The notes beneath the pieces were generated by a model. The model was given only the letters and a program-made list of their open reading frames with translations, had not been told where the DNA came from and did no database searches. Shown one piece after another: positions 46,235-55,153 of a stretch of 64,000 nucleotides of DNA. Source of the DNA: Paracoccaceae bacterium (lineage in GTDB: Bacteria > Pseudomonadota > Alphaproteobacteria > Rhodobacterales > Rhodobacteraceae); contig JADGFD010000002.1 of NCBI GenBank assembly GCA_016744015.1, forward strand, positions 307,610 to 371,609, given 5' to 3'. Each line of letters starts with the position of its first letter. The stretch's first letter is position 1. Both the position numbers and the translations under genes were made by a program.

Positions 46235-46585
46235 TTATGCATCCGGCTCAAGAAAACCCCAACCATCGGGGGCAAAACCACGCGATTGCGCCAGTTTGCT
46301 TGTGCGGTCTTCGTGCAGCCAAATATCTTCAGCTGTCATTTTGGTAGGCACATTCACAAGCACAGCCTCGCGCGTACCGTTCTCGGTGTTTTCGGTTTCA
46401 ACCTCGGCCTGATACCCAAAGGTTTTAAGGGCTTTTAGAAAAGCAGGCTGGTCGGCATCGTCTTTTGGAGTGAAAAACAACTCCAGCTCAATAGAGGCAC
46501 CCTCGGGCACTTTACCCTCTGCCAGAAACTGGGCAACAGAATAAAATGTTGCGGCTTTCTGGTCAAATTCTTGGTTGTCTGTCAC
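46235..46585 (-). CDS. RraB-like RNase E inhibitor family protein
   Basis: 116 residues with the RraB pattern: 'ASIELELFFTPKDDADQPAF', 'LKTFGYQAEVE', and the C-terminal 'APDGWGFLEPDA' (the DGWG signature). In gammaproteobacteria RraB binds RNase E and alters its action; a similar role here is inference. Start is GTG at 46585 with GGAG seven bases upstream. It sits directly before hom. Confidence 0.75.
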   Translation of the reverse strand: MTDNQEFDQKAATFYSVAQFLAEGKVPEGASIELELFFTPKDDADQPAFLKALKTFGYQAEVETENTENGTREAVLVNVPTKMTAEDIWLHEDRTSKLAQSRGFAPDGWGFLEPDA

Positions 46586-46653
46586 GTGCGCGCTCCCATA
46601 AAACTGTTGCGCTTATAAGGCCTGTGACATGGCATGAAAAGCGGGAAATTCAA

Positions 46654-46667
46654 TGAAGCGAGGCCAC
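46654..46667 (+). repeat. Possible remnant of repeat family A
   Basis: TGAAGCGAGGCCAC, identical over 14 bases to the left end of copy A2 (21918-21931), just beyond the stop codon of the lipoprotein gene. No other part of the element follows. Confidence 0.35.
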
Positions 46668-46670
46668 TGG

Positions 46671-46976
46671 TTAGGAGGCAAAACGCCTCAAAGCAGCGCG
46701 CATAGCGCGGGCGCGGGCGGTGTCCAGCACGGGGTGGTTGCGAAGCTGGGCCGCTCTGACGCGAAGGGTCGCCGCGCGCGCCGCCATAGAGCGGGCATCT
46801 GGTGGGGTTGTGTGCATCGAGAGCGGGTCAAAAGCGCCGAGTGGTACCAGCGCTAGCCAGCTTTGGCCGCTAATACGCTCTGGCACCGTATCGCGAAATT
46901 GGCGTAGGTCATCATTGATCGAGCAGGCCGATAAGGCCAGAACCACGGCCACAAAAAGTGTCGATTTTGTCCGCAC
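46671..46976 (-). CDS. Small predicted lipoprotein
   Basis: 101 residues. Type II signal peptide with a lipobox 'LSAC' at about residues 15-18 ('TLFVAVVLALSACSIND'). The mature part is Arg/Ala rich ('RAATLRVRAAQLRNHPVLD') and predicted helical. No family recognised. Divergent from phaC with a 90-bp gap. Confidence 0.7.
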   Translation of the reverse strand: MRTKSTLFVAVVLALSACSINDDLRQFRDTVPERISGQSWLALVPLGAFDPLSMHTTPPDARSMAARAATLRVRAAQLRNHPVLDTARARAMRAALRRFAS

Positions 46977-47066
46977 CGGATATTTACCCTTGATAAAATT
47001 GCGTTTGCGACTTCAAATGTAATCTCTGCACGACATAGGTGCAAGCGCGTAAGGGGACCTCGAAAA

Positions 47067-48836
47067 ATGCCAGATAGCCCAACGGATATGGAAGAAATTG
47101 CAAAACAGGGTGCGGCCACTGCGCAGAATTTTGCCGAAATCGCTGAGCTGTCTGTAAAAATTTGGCAGGCAGCACTGGAAGGGCAGGGGGAGGCGGCCTC
47201 GCCGATGAAGGCGCTGGAAGAAATAAACAAAGCGCTCTGGAATTCGCCTGAAGCGTTGGTGAAGGCGTCTACTGATTATTGGCTCGGCCAGCAAAACTTG
47301 TGGCTGGAAACCATGCAGCGCTGGACGGGGCCCGAAACCCCGGCTTCCGATGCGCGTGGCGGCAAGCGCTTTGCCCATAAGGGCTGGTCTGAAAATGCGC
47401 TGTTTGACTATATCAAAAACGCCTATATTTTTACCTCTGACTGGATGCAGCAGCAGGTTGCTGACGCCGATAATCTGAGCAACGCCGAGCGCAAAAAACT
47501 GGATTTTTATACGCGGAACTATGTGGACTCCATCCACCCCGCCAATTTCTTTGCCCTCAATCCAGAAGTGCTGGAGGAAACCGCCAGCCAAAACGGCGAA
47601 AACCTCGTGCGGGGTTTGCAAATGATGCTGGAAGATACCGAGCGCGGCCATGGCAAGCTTTTAATTCGACAAACCGATATGGATGCATTTGAAGTTGGTC
47701 GCGATATGGCGGTCACACCGGGCAAAGTAATTTGGCAAAACAATGTGTTACAGCTCATTCAATATAGCCCGAGCACTGAAAAAGTGCACGCCAAGCCCCT
47801 GCTTTTTGTGCCACCTTGGATTAATAAATATTACATTCTTGACTTGAACAAGAAAAAATCTCTGATGCAATACCTCGTGGCGCAGGGCTATACGGTGTTT
47901 ATCATTTCATGGGTCAACCCAACGGAAGCGCAGAAAGACGAAACATGGGACAGTTATGTGCAAGCCGTGCTGGATGCAGTGGATGTCGCGCTGAAAGAAA
48001 CTGGGCAAAAGAGCCTGAATATCGGCGGCTATTGCGTGGGGGGCACGCTTCTGGGCACTTTGATGGCTTATCTTGGTAAAACCAAGGATAAGCGCGTGGC
48101 CTCGGCCACATTATTTACCACTCAGTTAGAATTCTCAGACGCCGGAGAGCTACAAATTTTTGCGGATGAGGAAACCCTGGCGGATTTGGAGACGCAAATG
48201 CCCGACGGGTATTTGCCAGCGCAAACCATGGCCAGCGCCTTTAATATGCTGCGCGCCAATGATCTTATTTGGTCTTACGTCGTTAATAATTACCTGCTGG
48301 GTAAGGAGCCATTTCCTTTTGACCTTCTTTACTGGAATGCTGATAGCACGGGAATGCCGGCGAAACTGCACCTCTATTACTTGCGCCGTTTTTATATGGA
48401 AAACGCGTTTGCGGATGGTGATTTTGAGATGCTGGGAGAGACGCTGTCACCCGCTGATGTAAAAACCCCAATATATCATGTGGCGACAAAAGAAGACCAT
48501 ATTGCGCCCGCAGCTTCGGTTTATCGCGGGGTGCGGATGCTTTCAAATGCGGATAACCGGTTTGTCCTATCTGGCTCGGGGCATATTGCGGGTGTGGTCA
48601 ACCCACCGCTGGCAGGCAAATACCAGTATTGGACAGGCGATACAGCGGGACAAGAAGATTTGGCCGTGTGGTTGGCTGAAGCCCATGAAACCGAAGGGAG
48701 CTGGTGGGGCGACTGGGATAAGTGGCTGAAAAAGCGCAGCGGCAAACAGGTGGCAGCACGCGCAGCGGGGGCCGTTTCGGGCGTGTTAGAAGATGCACCT
48801 GGCAGCTTTGTGCTTGATCGATTTGATCTTAGGTAA
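47067..48836 (+). CDS. phaC: Class I poly(3-hydroxyalkanoate) synthase
   Basis: Polymerises hydroxyacyl-CoA to PHA storage granules. 589 residues, class I length. N-terminal PhaC_N ('DWMQQQVADADNLSNAERKK'), then the alpha/beta hydrolase core with the lipase-like box GYCVGG holding catalytic Cys 323, the Asp in 'VATKEDHIAP' and the His in 'LSGSGHIAGVVNPP'. No phasin, phaR or depolymerase gene is visible next to it; the following gene is a TetR regulator. Confidence 0.96.
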   Translation: MPDSPTDMEEIAKQGAATAQNFAEIAELSVKIWQAALEGQGEAASPMKALEEINKALWNSPEALVKASTDYWLGQQNLWLETMQRWTGPETPASDARGGKRFAHKGWSENALFDYIKNAYIFTSDWMQQQVADADNLSNAERKKLDFYTRNYVDSIHPANFFALNPEVLEETASQNGENLVRGLQMMLEDTERGHGKLLIRQTDMDAFEVGRDMAVTPGKVIWQNNVLQLIQYSPSTEKVHAKPLLFVPPWINKYYILDLNKKKSLMQYLVAQGYTVFIISWVNPTEAQKDETWDSYVQAVLDAVDVALKETGQKSLNIGGYCVGGTLLGTLMAYLGKTKDKRVASATLFTTQLEFSDAGELQIFADEETLADLETQMPDGYLPAQTMASAFNMLRANDLIWSYVVNNYLLGKEPFPFDLLYWNADSTGMPAKLHLYYLRRFYMENAFADGDFEMLGETLSPADVKTPIYHVATKEDHIAPAASVYRGVRMLSNADNRFVLSGSGHIAGVVNPPLAGKYQYWTGDTAGQEDLAVWLAEAHETEGSWWGDWDKWLKKRSGKQVAARAAGAVSGVLEDAPGSFVLDRFDLR

Positions 48837-48864
48837 CCTAAGTCAGAAATTGGCAAGGTTTCAC

Positions 48865-48894
48865 TTGATATTTGAACGAATGTTCAGTTAGCTA
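48865..48894 (+). promoter_or_regulatory. TetR gene promoter with operator-like palindrome
   Basis: TTGATA (48865-48870) and TAGCTA (48889-48894), spacer 18, with the palindrome TGAAC-GAAT-GTTCA (48873-48886) inside the spacer. A dyad between -35 and -10 is the usual place for a TetR self-operator, so the gene that starts 19 bp later probably represses itself. Confidence 0.55.
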
Positions 48895-48912
48895 TAGAAA
48901 ACCGAGGGCAGA

Positions 48913-49521
48913 ATGGCTAGAAAATCAGGATCAGACGGAAAGAAAACCGCGCGCGAGTTGCGCGAGGCCGCAACGCGTTTGTTTGCAAAATATGGCTATG
49001 CTGCCGTTTCCATGCGCCAAATTGCAACCGAAGTCGGGGTGCAGGCCGGCGCGCTTTACCTCTATACCCCAGATAAGCAGACCCTGCTTTACCAGATTAT
49101 GGACCGGCATATGGATGACCTCCTGAAAGCGTGGCGGGAGAAATTGGAGCAGCTGGACGGCGACCCGATGACCAAAATTGAGCAATTTGTGCGCTTTCAT
49201 ATCCGGTTTCACCTCAACCGTGGCGACGAGATTTTTATTGCCTATATGGAGCTGCGCAACCTTTCTGAAGAAAATTTTGACCTGATTGAGCGAAAACGGC
49301 GTGCGTATGAAGGCCTCCTTGGTGAAATCCTGAAGGACGGGAATGCTTCCGGGCGATTCTCACTTTGTGATACCAAACTTTCATCTTACGCGATCATTGC
49401 CATGCTTACGGGTGTGAGCACATGGTATAAAGGCGACGGGCGCTTGAGCCTTGATAAAATCGAGGAAATCTATTTGTGTATGGTGCGCGGGCTGGTGTCT
49501 CAGGGCGGGCCTAAAAGGTAA
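48913..49521 (+). CDS. TetR/AcrR family transcriptional regulator
   Basis: 202 residues. N-terminal TetR helix-turn-helix ('EAATRLFAKYGYAAVSMRQI', 'ATEVGVQAGALYLYTPDKQ'), then a mostly helical ligand domain ('FVRFHIRFHLNRGDEIFIAY'). It lies 76 bp after phaC and may also control it or fatty-acid genes, but that is inference from position. Its last 11 bp overlap the convergent beta-barrel gene. Confidence 0.93.
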   Translation: MARKSGSDGKKTARELREAATRLFAKYGYAAVSMRQIATEVGVQAGALYLYTPDKQTLLYQIMDRHMDDLLKAWREKLEQLDGDPMTKIEQFVRFHIRFHLNRGDEIFIAYMELRNLSEENFDLIERKRRAYEGLLGEILKDGNASGRFSLCDTKLSSYAIIAMLTGVSTWYKGDGRLSLDKIEEIYLCMVRGLVSQGGPKR

Positions 49522-50128
49522 AGCTCACGCTCAGCTTAACAAATGGCAGGATGGTGATCTGCCCAAGCTCGGCATTGGTTGAAGATAGTTCGGAATCAAG
49601 ATCAACCTGCGGAATCTGGGTGCTGTTATCGGTGGCTGTGAGGGAAAATCCGCCAGTATATAGCGCGCCCAGATCGGCTGAAACGCCCCAATTGTTACGA
49701 AAGATCTTTTCGTATCCGATGGCCACAACCGGGGCAACGCGATTCACCGTATCTATGGAGCCCGCGATATCCACATTGTTAAAGGTGGTGCCTTCAACGG
49801 TAATATCACCCGTAATGGCAAGGTCGGCTCCATAGTTTTGGGAGATGCCACCGGCCGTTATACGCCCGCCGCCACCAAAATAGATATCAGCCAGCAGGCC
49901 AGCCCCACCGATATTGGCAGTGCCGGTTAGGGGGGTGCCATTATAGTCGCTGCTAAAGCCAGCGCTCCCGAATCCTGCAATGCCACGCAGCCCAAAATTC
50001 GGGCCAAGCCGATAGCCCGCCTCAAACGTGGCCCCCAGCGTGCTGCCGCCAAAGCTGAGAGCCGGTTGCTGGGCCTGTGCAGGGAGTGCAAATATAATAA
50101 AGAAAAGAATAGGAAATATGGTTTTCAT
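49511..50128 (-). CDS. Small outer-membrane beta-barrel-like protein
   Basis: 205 residues from the ATG at 50128. Signal peptide 'IFPILFFIIFALPAQAQ'; alternating hydrophobic Gly-rich strands ('GATFEAGYRLGPNFGLRGIA', 'PVVAIGYEKIFRNNWGVSAD') and a C-terminal aromatic residue ('VKLSVSFTF'), the BAM-recognition pattern. Resembles OmpW/OprF-size eight-strand barrels without a clear family match. Confidence 0.72.
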   Translation of the reverse strand: MKTIFPILFFIIFALPAQAQQPALSFGGSTLGATFEAGYRLGPNFGLRGIAGFGSAGFSSDYNGTPLTGTANIGGAGLLADIYFGGGGRITAGGISQNYGADLAITGDITVEGTTFNNVDIAGSIDTVNRVAPVVAIGYEKIFRNNWGVSADLGALYTGGFSLTATDNSTQIPQVDLDSELSSTNAELGQITILPFVKLSVSFTF

Positions 50129-50180
50129 TTTGCACCCTTTGGTTTCATACCCAAGGTGCAATAGTTCAGTAAAGAACCGG

Positions 50181-50951
50181 TTAAGCCGCTTTGGATTTTT
50201 GCGCTGAAAGCGCCCGAAGCAGCGCTGGGCTTACACAAGAGTGCCCATAGGTCTTCCCGCTAATAACGGTAAATGGCTCGGCTGGTTGCCCAAGGTCACT
50301 TAACGTGAGCACGGCGCTTTCAAAGGCATTGCTCGCCGTATACATGCTTGGCGTGGCCAAAACAGGAATGCCATTTCGGGTGGCACCCAAGGCCCCGCTG
50401 GCGCTATCATCAATGGCAAAGGCGCGTCGGCCGATAATATCAAAATCATCCAGAACGGCTTTATAGAGCGAGCGCTCAGCCGTTGGCACCTGCGCATCTT
50501 CGGCGGTGCGCAGGCTGGTGATCCAATGCATATTGTGAAAGCCAAGCGTGGCCACCAGCAGGGCTTGGGTTTCGGCACGGCTAGAGGTTGACACGGCCCC
50601 AACAGAAAGCCCCTCATGCAGCGCTTCTTGCATTAGTCGCGCCACGCCGGGGCGTAAATGCGCGGCCCCTTCACGCACCAATTGGCAAAATATCTGCGCC
50701 TTGCGCTTGGTAATTGTGGCAAGCTCGCTATGAGAGGGCACACCCCTCTGACCACTGCGCCGCATGGCCACTGAAAAAAGCCGCAGCTTTGGGAGTGAAA
50801 ATTCAACGGGCGCTAGCTGGCAAAAAATCTCACGATCCCAATGCCAGCTCAGCCCATGCTCTGCAAAGGCGCGGTTAAAGGCCGCGCGGTGGAGGTCGGC
50901 GGTCTCTGCCACCGTGCCATCCACATCAAAAATTAATGCCTGTAATCCCAT
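50181..50951 (-). CDS. HAD-superfamily phosphatase, CbbY-like
   Basis: 256 residues. Catalytic DxD at residues 9 and 11 ('LIFDVDGTVAETADLHRAAF'), cap domain, motif II 'VGAVSTSSRAETQALL', motif IV 'AFAIDDSASGALGAT'. Related to CbbY, which removes xylulose-1,5-bisphosphate in Calvin-cycle organisms, but no Calvin gene is nearby, so the substrate is open. Confidence 0.85.
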   Translation of the reverse strand: MGLQALIFDVDGTVAETADLHRAAFNRAFAEHGLSWHWDREIFCQLAPVEFSLPKLRLFSVAMRRSGQRGVPSHSELATITKRKAQIFCQLVREGAAHLRPGVARLMQEALHEGLSVGAVSTSSRAETQALLVATLGFHNMHWITSLRTAEDAQVPTAERSLYKAVLDDFDIIGRRAFAIDDSASGALGATRNGIPVLATPSMYTASNAFESAVLTLSDLGQPAEPFTVISGKTYGHSCVSPALLRALSAQKSKAA

Positions 50952-51070
50952 CTCGGGTGCCTCCGGTCCTGATTTCTGCGCTTAAGGTATCGCTCAGAAA
51001 GGTTACCGGAGTATTACCGAAATGCATAAATCTCGTCTAAAAATCGTGATGAGCCACTAAATGTAGTGTT

Positions 51071-52357
51071 TCAGAGATTTGGATACATAGGGAATTTGGC
51101 ACATAGATTGGCTACCTTTGCAGCCACAGCAGCTTCCACCGCGCCGTTATTTTCTGCGCCATTTGCAGCCAGGCCATCCACCACTTCAATGATCAATTCA
51201 CCGATCAGCGTGAATTCAGCCACCCCAAAACCCCGCGTTGTGCCTGCCGGAGAGCCAAGCCGCACACCCGAAGTGACCATTGGCTTTTCAGGGTCAAACG
51301 GGATGCCGTTTTTATTGCAGGTGATGCCCGCACGTCCCAAAGCCTCCTCGGTCGCGTTGCCTTTCACGCCCTTGGGGCGTAGGTCTACCAGCATCAAGTG
51401 GGTGTCTGTCCCGCCCGACACAATATCAAGCCCACCCTTTTTCAAGGTCTCTGCCAGTGTTTGCGCGTTTGCCACCACAGCATTGATATAATCCGAAAAC
51501 TCGGGCCGGAGCGCCTCGCCAAAGGCTACGGCCTTGGCGGCAATTACATGCATCAAAGGCCCGCCCTGAATGCCCGGGAAAATGGCGGAGTTCACCTTCT
51601 TGGCGATGTCCGCATTGTTCGTGAGAATCATCCCGCCCCGCGGCCCGCGCAGGGTTTTGTGTGTTGTGGTCGTGGCCACATCAGCATGGGGGAAGGGGGA
51701 AGGATGCGCGCCGGTGGCCACAAGCCCCGCGAAATGCGCCATATCGACCATCAGAATAGCGCCAACCTCGTCCGCCACTGCGCGGAATTTGGCAAAATCT
51801 ATCTGGCGCGGAATGGCCGAGCCACCGGCGATGATCAAGGCAGGCTTATGCTCTAGCGCAAGGCTTCGCATTTCATCATAATCCAGCAGGTTATCTGCTT
51901 TGCGCACGCCATATTGCACCGCATTAAACCACTTGCCGGACTGGTTTGGTCGCGCGCCGTGGGTCAAATGCCCTCCCGAAGCAAGGTTCATGCCCAAAAT
52001 GGTATCGCCCGGCTTAATCAGCGCATTAAAAACACCTTGGTTGGCCTGTGAGCCGGAATGGGGTTGCACGTTGACGAAGTCACAACCAAAAAGCTGCTTG
52101 GCGCGGTCAATGGCGAGGGTTTCGGCTACATCGGCAAATTCACAGCCGCCATAATAGCGGCGGCCGGGGTAACCTTCGGCATATTTGTTGGTCAGCACTG
52201 AGCCTTGGGCTTCCATTACCGCGGCGGAAACGATGTTTTCCGAGGCAATCAGTTCGATCTCGTCGCGCTGGCGGCCAAGTTCGCCGGTAATGGCGGCTTT
52301 GATCTCTGGGTCACGGGTGTCGAGTGTTTCGGTGAAAAAACCTGAATCGGTGGTCAT
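51071..52357 (-). CDS. glyA: Serine hydroxymethyltransferase
   Basis: PLP enzyme interconverting serine and glycine with tetrahydrofolate. 428 residues from the ATG at 52357, with AGGAG upstream; a frame open to 52687 lacks family similarity before this point. '[20 protein letters not shown]', '[20 protein letters not shown]' and the PLP-binding Lys in '[17 protein letters not shown]' are intact. Repeat copy B2 lies in its upstream region. Confidence 0.97.
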   Translation of the reverse strand: MTTDSGFFTETLDTRDPEIKAAITGELGRQRDEIELIASENIVSAAVMEAQGSVLTNKYAEGYPGRRYYGGCEFADVAETLAIDRAKQLFGCDFVNVQPHSGSQANQGVFNALIKPGDTILGMNLASGGHLTHGARPNQSGKWFNAVQYGVRKADNLLDYDEMRSLALEHKPALIIAGGSAIPRQIDFAKFRAVADEVGAILMVDMAHFAGLVATGAHPSPFPHADVATTTTHKTLRGPRGGMILTNNADIAKKVNSAIFPGIQGGPLMHVIAAKAVAFGEALRPEFSDYINAVVANAQTLAETLKKGGLDIVSGGTDTHLMLVDLRPKGVKGNATEEALGRAGITCNKNGIPFDPEKPMVTSGVRLGSPAGTTRGFGVAEFTLIGELIIEVVDGLAANGAENNGAVEAAVAAKVANLCAKFPMYPNL

Positions 52358-52469
52358 GGCGCGCTCCTGTTGCTGGTTAGCTTTCCTATAGGGGCGAACA
52401 CCCCTCTGACACAACAAAAAAACGGCAGATGCGTGAATATGTGCGGCAGGGCCGATACGGGCGTGGCCA

Positions 52470-52540
52470 CAAGCGCAGGTTTTGAAGTGCGGCGCGGGCG
52501 CAACATTGCAAGGCAAAGCCACACCCGCCGCGCCGCGACT
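52470..52540 (+). repeat. Intergenic repeat family B, copy B2
   Basis: Flank 'ccacaagcgcagg', stem GCGGCGCG (52489-52496) with CGCGCCGC (52529-52536), inner TTGC-AAG-GCAA (52506-52516). Lies between the divergent glyA and nadK starts, so it would be transcribed in a 5' leader in at least one direction. The rest of this 286-bp gap shows the nadK site GGGGAG and nothing else I can name. Confidence 0.6.
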
Positions 52541-52643
52541 GTCCAACCCTGCCGTCGAAATGAGCCCCCATGCTAGCTTTGAAATTGCGTGCTTGTAAAC
52601 CCTGCCCATCATTGCAAATATAGCCGCAAATAGGGGAGCCTTT

Positions 52644-53408
52644 ATGGCATTTGAGAAAATACATTTTACGGCTAACGATACCGACAAAGCTCAAGCGGCC
52701 ATGGCCCGCTTGGTGGGGGTTTACGGGCAGGCTCAGCAGAGCGAAGCCGATGTAATTGTGCCGCTCGGGGGAGACGGCTTTATGCTTTCCACGCTCCATG
52801 CTACCCAATCCCTGCCGGCACCTGTTTATGGTATGCACCAAGGCACCGTTGGGTTTTTGATGAATGATTACAATGAGGCAGACCTCCCGGCGCGTATCGA
52901 GGCGGCAGAACGCGCAGAAACCCACCCGTTAAAAATGCACACGCTTTGCGCTGACGGCTCCGAGGCCGAAGCGCTGGCGATTAACGAGGTTTCGCTGCTC
53001 AGAATGGGGCCGCAAGCGGCCAAGCTGCAAATATCCATTAACGGGCGCGTACGGATGAATAGCCTTGTATGCGATGGCGCGCTGGTCTCGACGCCTGCGG
53101 GCTCAACGGCCTATAATTACTCCGCCCACGGGCCAATACTGCCTATCGGGGCCAATATTCTGGCACTGACTGCTGTTGCGGCCTTTCGCCCGCGCCGCTG
53201 GCGGGGGGCTTTGCTGCCCATGGATGCCGCCATCAGCTTTGAGGTATTGGAACCACAAAAACGGCCCGTTTCCGCTGTGGCTGATTCCCGCGATGTCAAA
53301 AACGTGCTAAGGGTTGATATCAGCATTGAGCCCAGTATTTCACATGCTTTGCTATTTGACCCCGGTCACGGGCTGGAAGAGCGGCTGTTAAACGAGCAAT
53401 TTCAATAG
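52644..53408 (+). CDS. nadK: NAD kinase
   Basis: Phosphorylates NAD to NADP. 254 residues. GGDG at residues 42-45 ('[16 protein letters not shown]'), '[11 protein letters not shown]', conserved 'AINEVSLLR' and '[19 protein letters not shown]'. GGGGAG precedes the ATG. It leads a rightward run nadK, AI-2E permease, hda, ppk, ppx with short gaps or overlaps. Confidence 0.96.
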   Translation: MAFEKIHFTANDTDKAQAAMARLVGVYGQAQQSEADVIVPLGGDGFMLSTLHATQSLPAPVYGMHQGTVGFLMNDYNEADLPARIEAAERAETHPLKMHTLCADGSEAEALAINEVSLLRMGPQAAKLQISINGRVRMNSLVCDGALVSTPAGSTAYNYSAHGPILPIGANILALTAVAAFRPRRWRGALLPMDAAISFEVLEPQKRPVSAVADSRDVKNVLRVDISIEPSISHALLFDPGHGLEERLLNEQFQ

Positions 53409-53417
53409 GAGTGTAGC

Positions 53418-54485
53418 ATGGGTTTGAGCGCAAAGAAGCAGCTAAAATGGTGGGGTATTACCGCGATCGTGCTGATCGTGGTGTTTTGGTTTTTGGGCGG
53501 CGCTTTGCTGCCTTATATCTCTGCCGCTGCCATTGCCTACTTCCTTGACCCATTGGCCGATCGGTTGGAAAGGATAGGCTTATCAAGGCTTTGGGCGACA
53601 ATAGTTATTTGCACCCTCACCGCCATGGTGGCTTTTTTGGCCGTGCTGATTGTGCTGCCGCTTTTGATCGACCAGCTCGTGGGGCTGGCCAAAGCCGCGC
53701 CCACACTGGTGGCACAATTCCAAACATGGCTCGGGAAGATGTTCCCCTCCTTCTTTGTGGATGATTCCATTTTGCGAAAGGGGCTGCTTTCCCTGCAAAA
53801 TATGCTTAAAGATCAGGGGCTTGTGCTGGTGAACGGCGTGCTAAATTCGTCTTTGGCCGTGGTTGATTTCCTCATTCTTCTGGTTGTCACCCCCGTTGTG
53901 TCGTTTTACCTGCTGCTGGATTGGGACAGGCTGGTGGTCAAAATTGACTCCTGGCTGCCACGCGAGCATCTCGCAACCATCCGCAGGCTGGCCAAAAACA
54001 TTGATAATGTTCTGGCCGGATTTGTGCGCGGGCAAATCACCGTAAGCGCTATTCTGGGCAGTTTTTACGCCATTTCGCTGGTGCTGGTTGGCTTGCAGTT
54101 CGGCGCGGTGATCGGGCTGGTTGCAGGGCTTATTTCGTTTATCCCTTTTGTTGGCTCTATCATCGGTGGCGGGTTATCGGTTGGCGTTGCGATATTCCAA
54201 TTCTGGGATGACCCGATATGGATCGGTGTTGTTGCCGCCATTTTTGCCATTGGCCAGTTTTTTGAAGGCAACATTTTAAGCCCAAAACTGGTGGGCGGCT
54301 CTGTGGGCTTGCATCCGGTTTGGCTGATGTTTTCGCTCTCGGCTTTTGGGGCGATGCTGGGCTTTGTGGGCCTGTTAATTGCGGTGCCGGTCTCCGCCAG
54401 TATCGGCGTGATTGGCCGCTTTCTGATGGACCAATATATGGAAGGCCCGCTCTATAAAGGCCCAAAACCACCGGAGGAAGAATGA
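53418..54485 (+). CDS. AI-2E family (PerM-like) transporter
   Basis: 355 residues with about eight membrane segments. Typical PerM/TqsA features: 'LPYISAAAIAYFLDPLADRL', 'VVDFLILLVVTPVVSFYLLL', 'LAGFVRGQITVSAILGSFYA' and 'LSPKLVGGSVGLHPVWLMFS'. Members export AI-2 or act as cation/proton exchangers, so the substrate is uncertain. It overlaps hda by 4 bp. Confidence 0.9.
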   Translation: MGLSAKKQLKWWGITAIVLIVVFWFLGGALLPYISAAAIAYFLDPLADRLERIGLSRLWATIVICTLTAMVAFLAVLIVLPLLIDQLVGLAKAAPTLVAQFQTWLGKMFPSFFVDDSILRKGLLSLQNMLKDQGLVLVNGVLNSSLAVVDFLILLVVTPVVSFYLLLDWDRLVVKIDSWLPREHLATIRRLAKNIDNVLAGFVRGQITVSAILGSFYAISLVLVGLQFGAVIGLVAGLISFIPFVGSIIGGGLSVGVAIFQFWDDPIWIGVVAAIFAIGQFFEGNILSPKLVGGSVGLHPVWLMFSLSAFGAMLGFVGLLIAVPVSASIGVIGRFLMDQYMEGPLYKGPKPPEEE

Positions 54486-55153
54486 GCGCGTCAAAGCAAC
54501 TTGTGCTGGACCTTCCGGTGCGACAAGCCCTTGGGCGGGATGACTTTTTTGTGGCCCCCTGCAATGCTGTGGCCGTGGCTCAGCTTGAGGGCTGGGCGCG
54601 CTGGCCCGAGGGGCGGTTGGCGCTTGTCGGGCCAGCGGGCAGTGGCAAAACTCACCTTGCGCATGTGTGGGCGGGCCTGAGCGGGGCACGGATAGTTGAC
54701 GCGGCCAAGCTGAGCATTGATGACACTGCCCCTGCGCTGGTGGTCGAGAATGTTGACCAGATAGCGGGCAACGAAACGACACTTTTTCACGTCTATAACG
54801 AGATGAATGCACGCGGTGGTGCGCTTTTGATTACGGGGCAAACGGCGCCCTCCCGCTGGGGGCTATCCTTGCCAGACCTAAGCTCGCGCCTGCAATCGGT
54901 GCCGGTTGTGGCGCTGGAACCACCCGATGATACCCTGCTTTCCATGATCCTGGCCAAGCTTTTTGATGACAGGCAATTGCCGGTTTCGCCCAAGCTGATT
55001 ACGTATCTACTCAAGCGTGTCGGGCGCTCCTATCAAGAGGTGAATGCGCTGGTGGAGACCTTGGACAAAGCGGCCCTCGCGGCAGGGAAGCCGCTTTCGG
55101 TCCGATTTGTCTCCAGCTTTCTACACACTGAAAACGAGCAAAGTCATGCCTGA
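54482..55153 (+). CDS. hda: DnaA-related replication regulator (Hda/HdaA)
   Basis: 223 residues, one AAA+ domain homologous to DnaA domain III but lacking its DNA-binding domain. The N-terminus carries a clamp-binding motif ('QLVLDLP'), Walker A is at residues 50-57 ('GPAGSGKTH'), followed by 'PALVVENVDQIAGNE' for Walker B, and the sensor region near 'LPDLSSRLQSV'. In Caulobacter HdaA stimulates DnaA-ATP hydrolysis after initiation; the same role is likely. It overlaps ppk by 8 bp. Confidence 0.9.
   Translation: MSASKQLVLDLPVRQALGRDDFFVAPCNAVAVAQLEGWARWPEGRLALVGPAGSGKTHLAHVWAGLSGARIVDAAKLSIDDTAPALVVENVDQIAGNETTLFHVYNEMNARGGALLITGQTAPSRWGLSLPDLSSRLQSVPVVALEPPDDTLLSMILAKLFDDRQLPVSPKLITYLLKRVGRSYQEVNALVETLDKAALAAGKPLSVRFVSSFLHTENEQSHA

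Noticed and set aside
52358..52643. Glycine riboswitch upstream of glyA
   Set aside because: I looked for the conserved glycine-aptamer cores and did not see them; the structured part is repeat B2.
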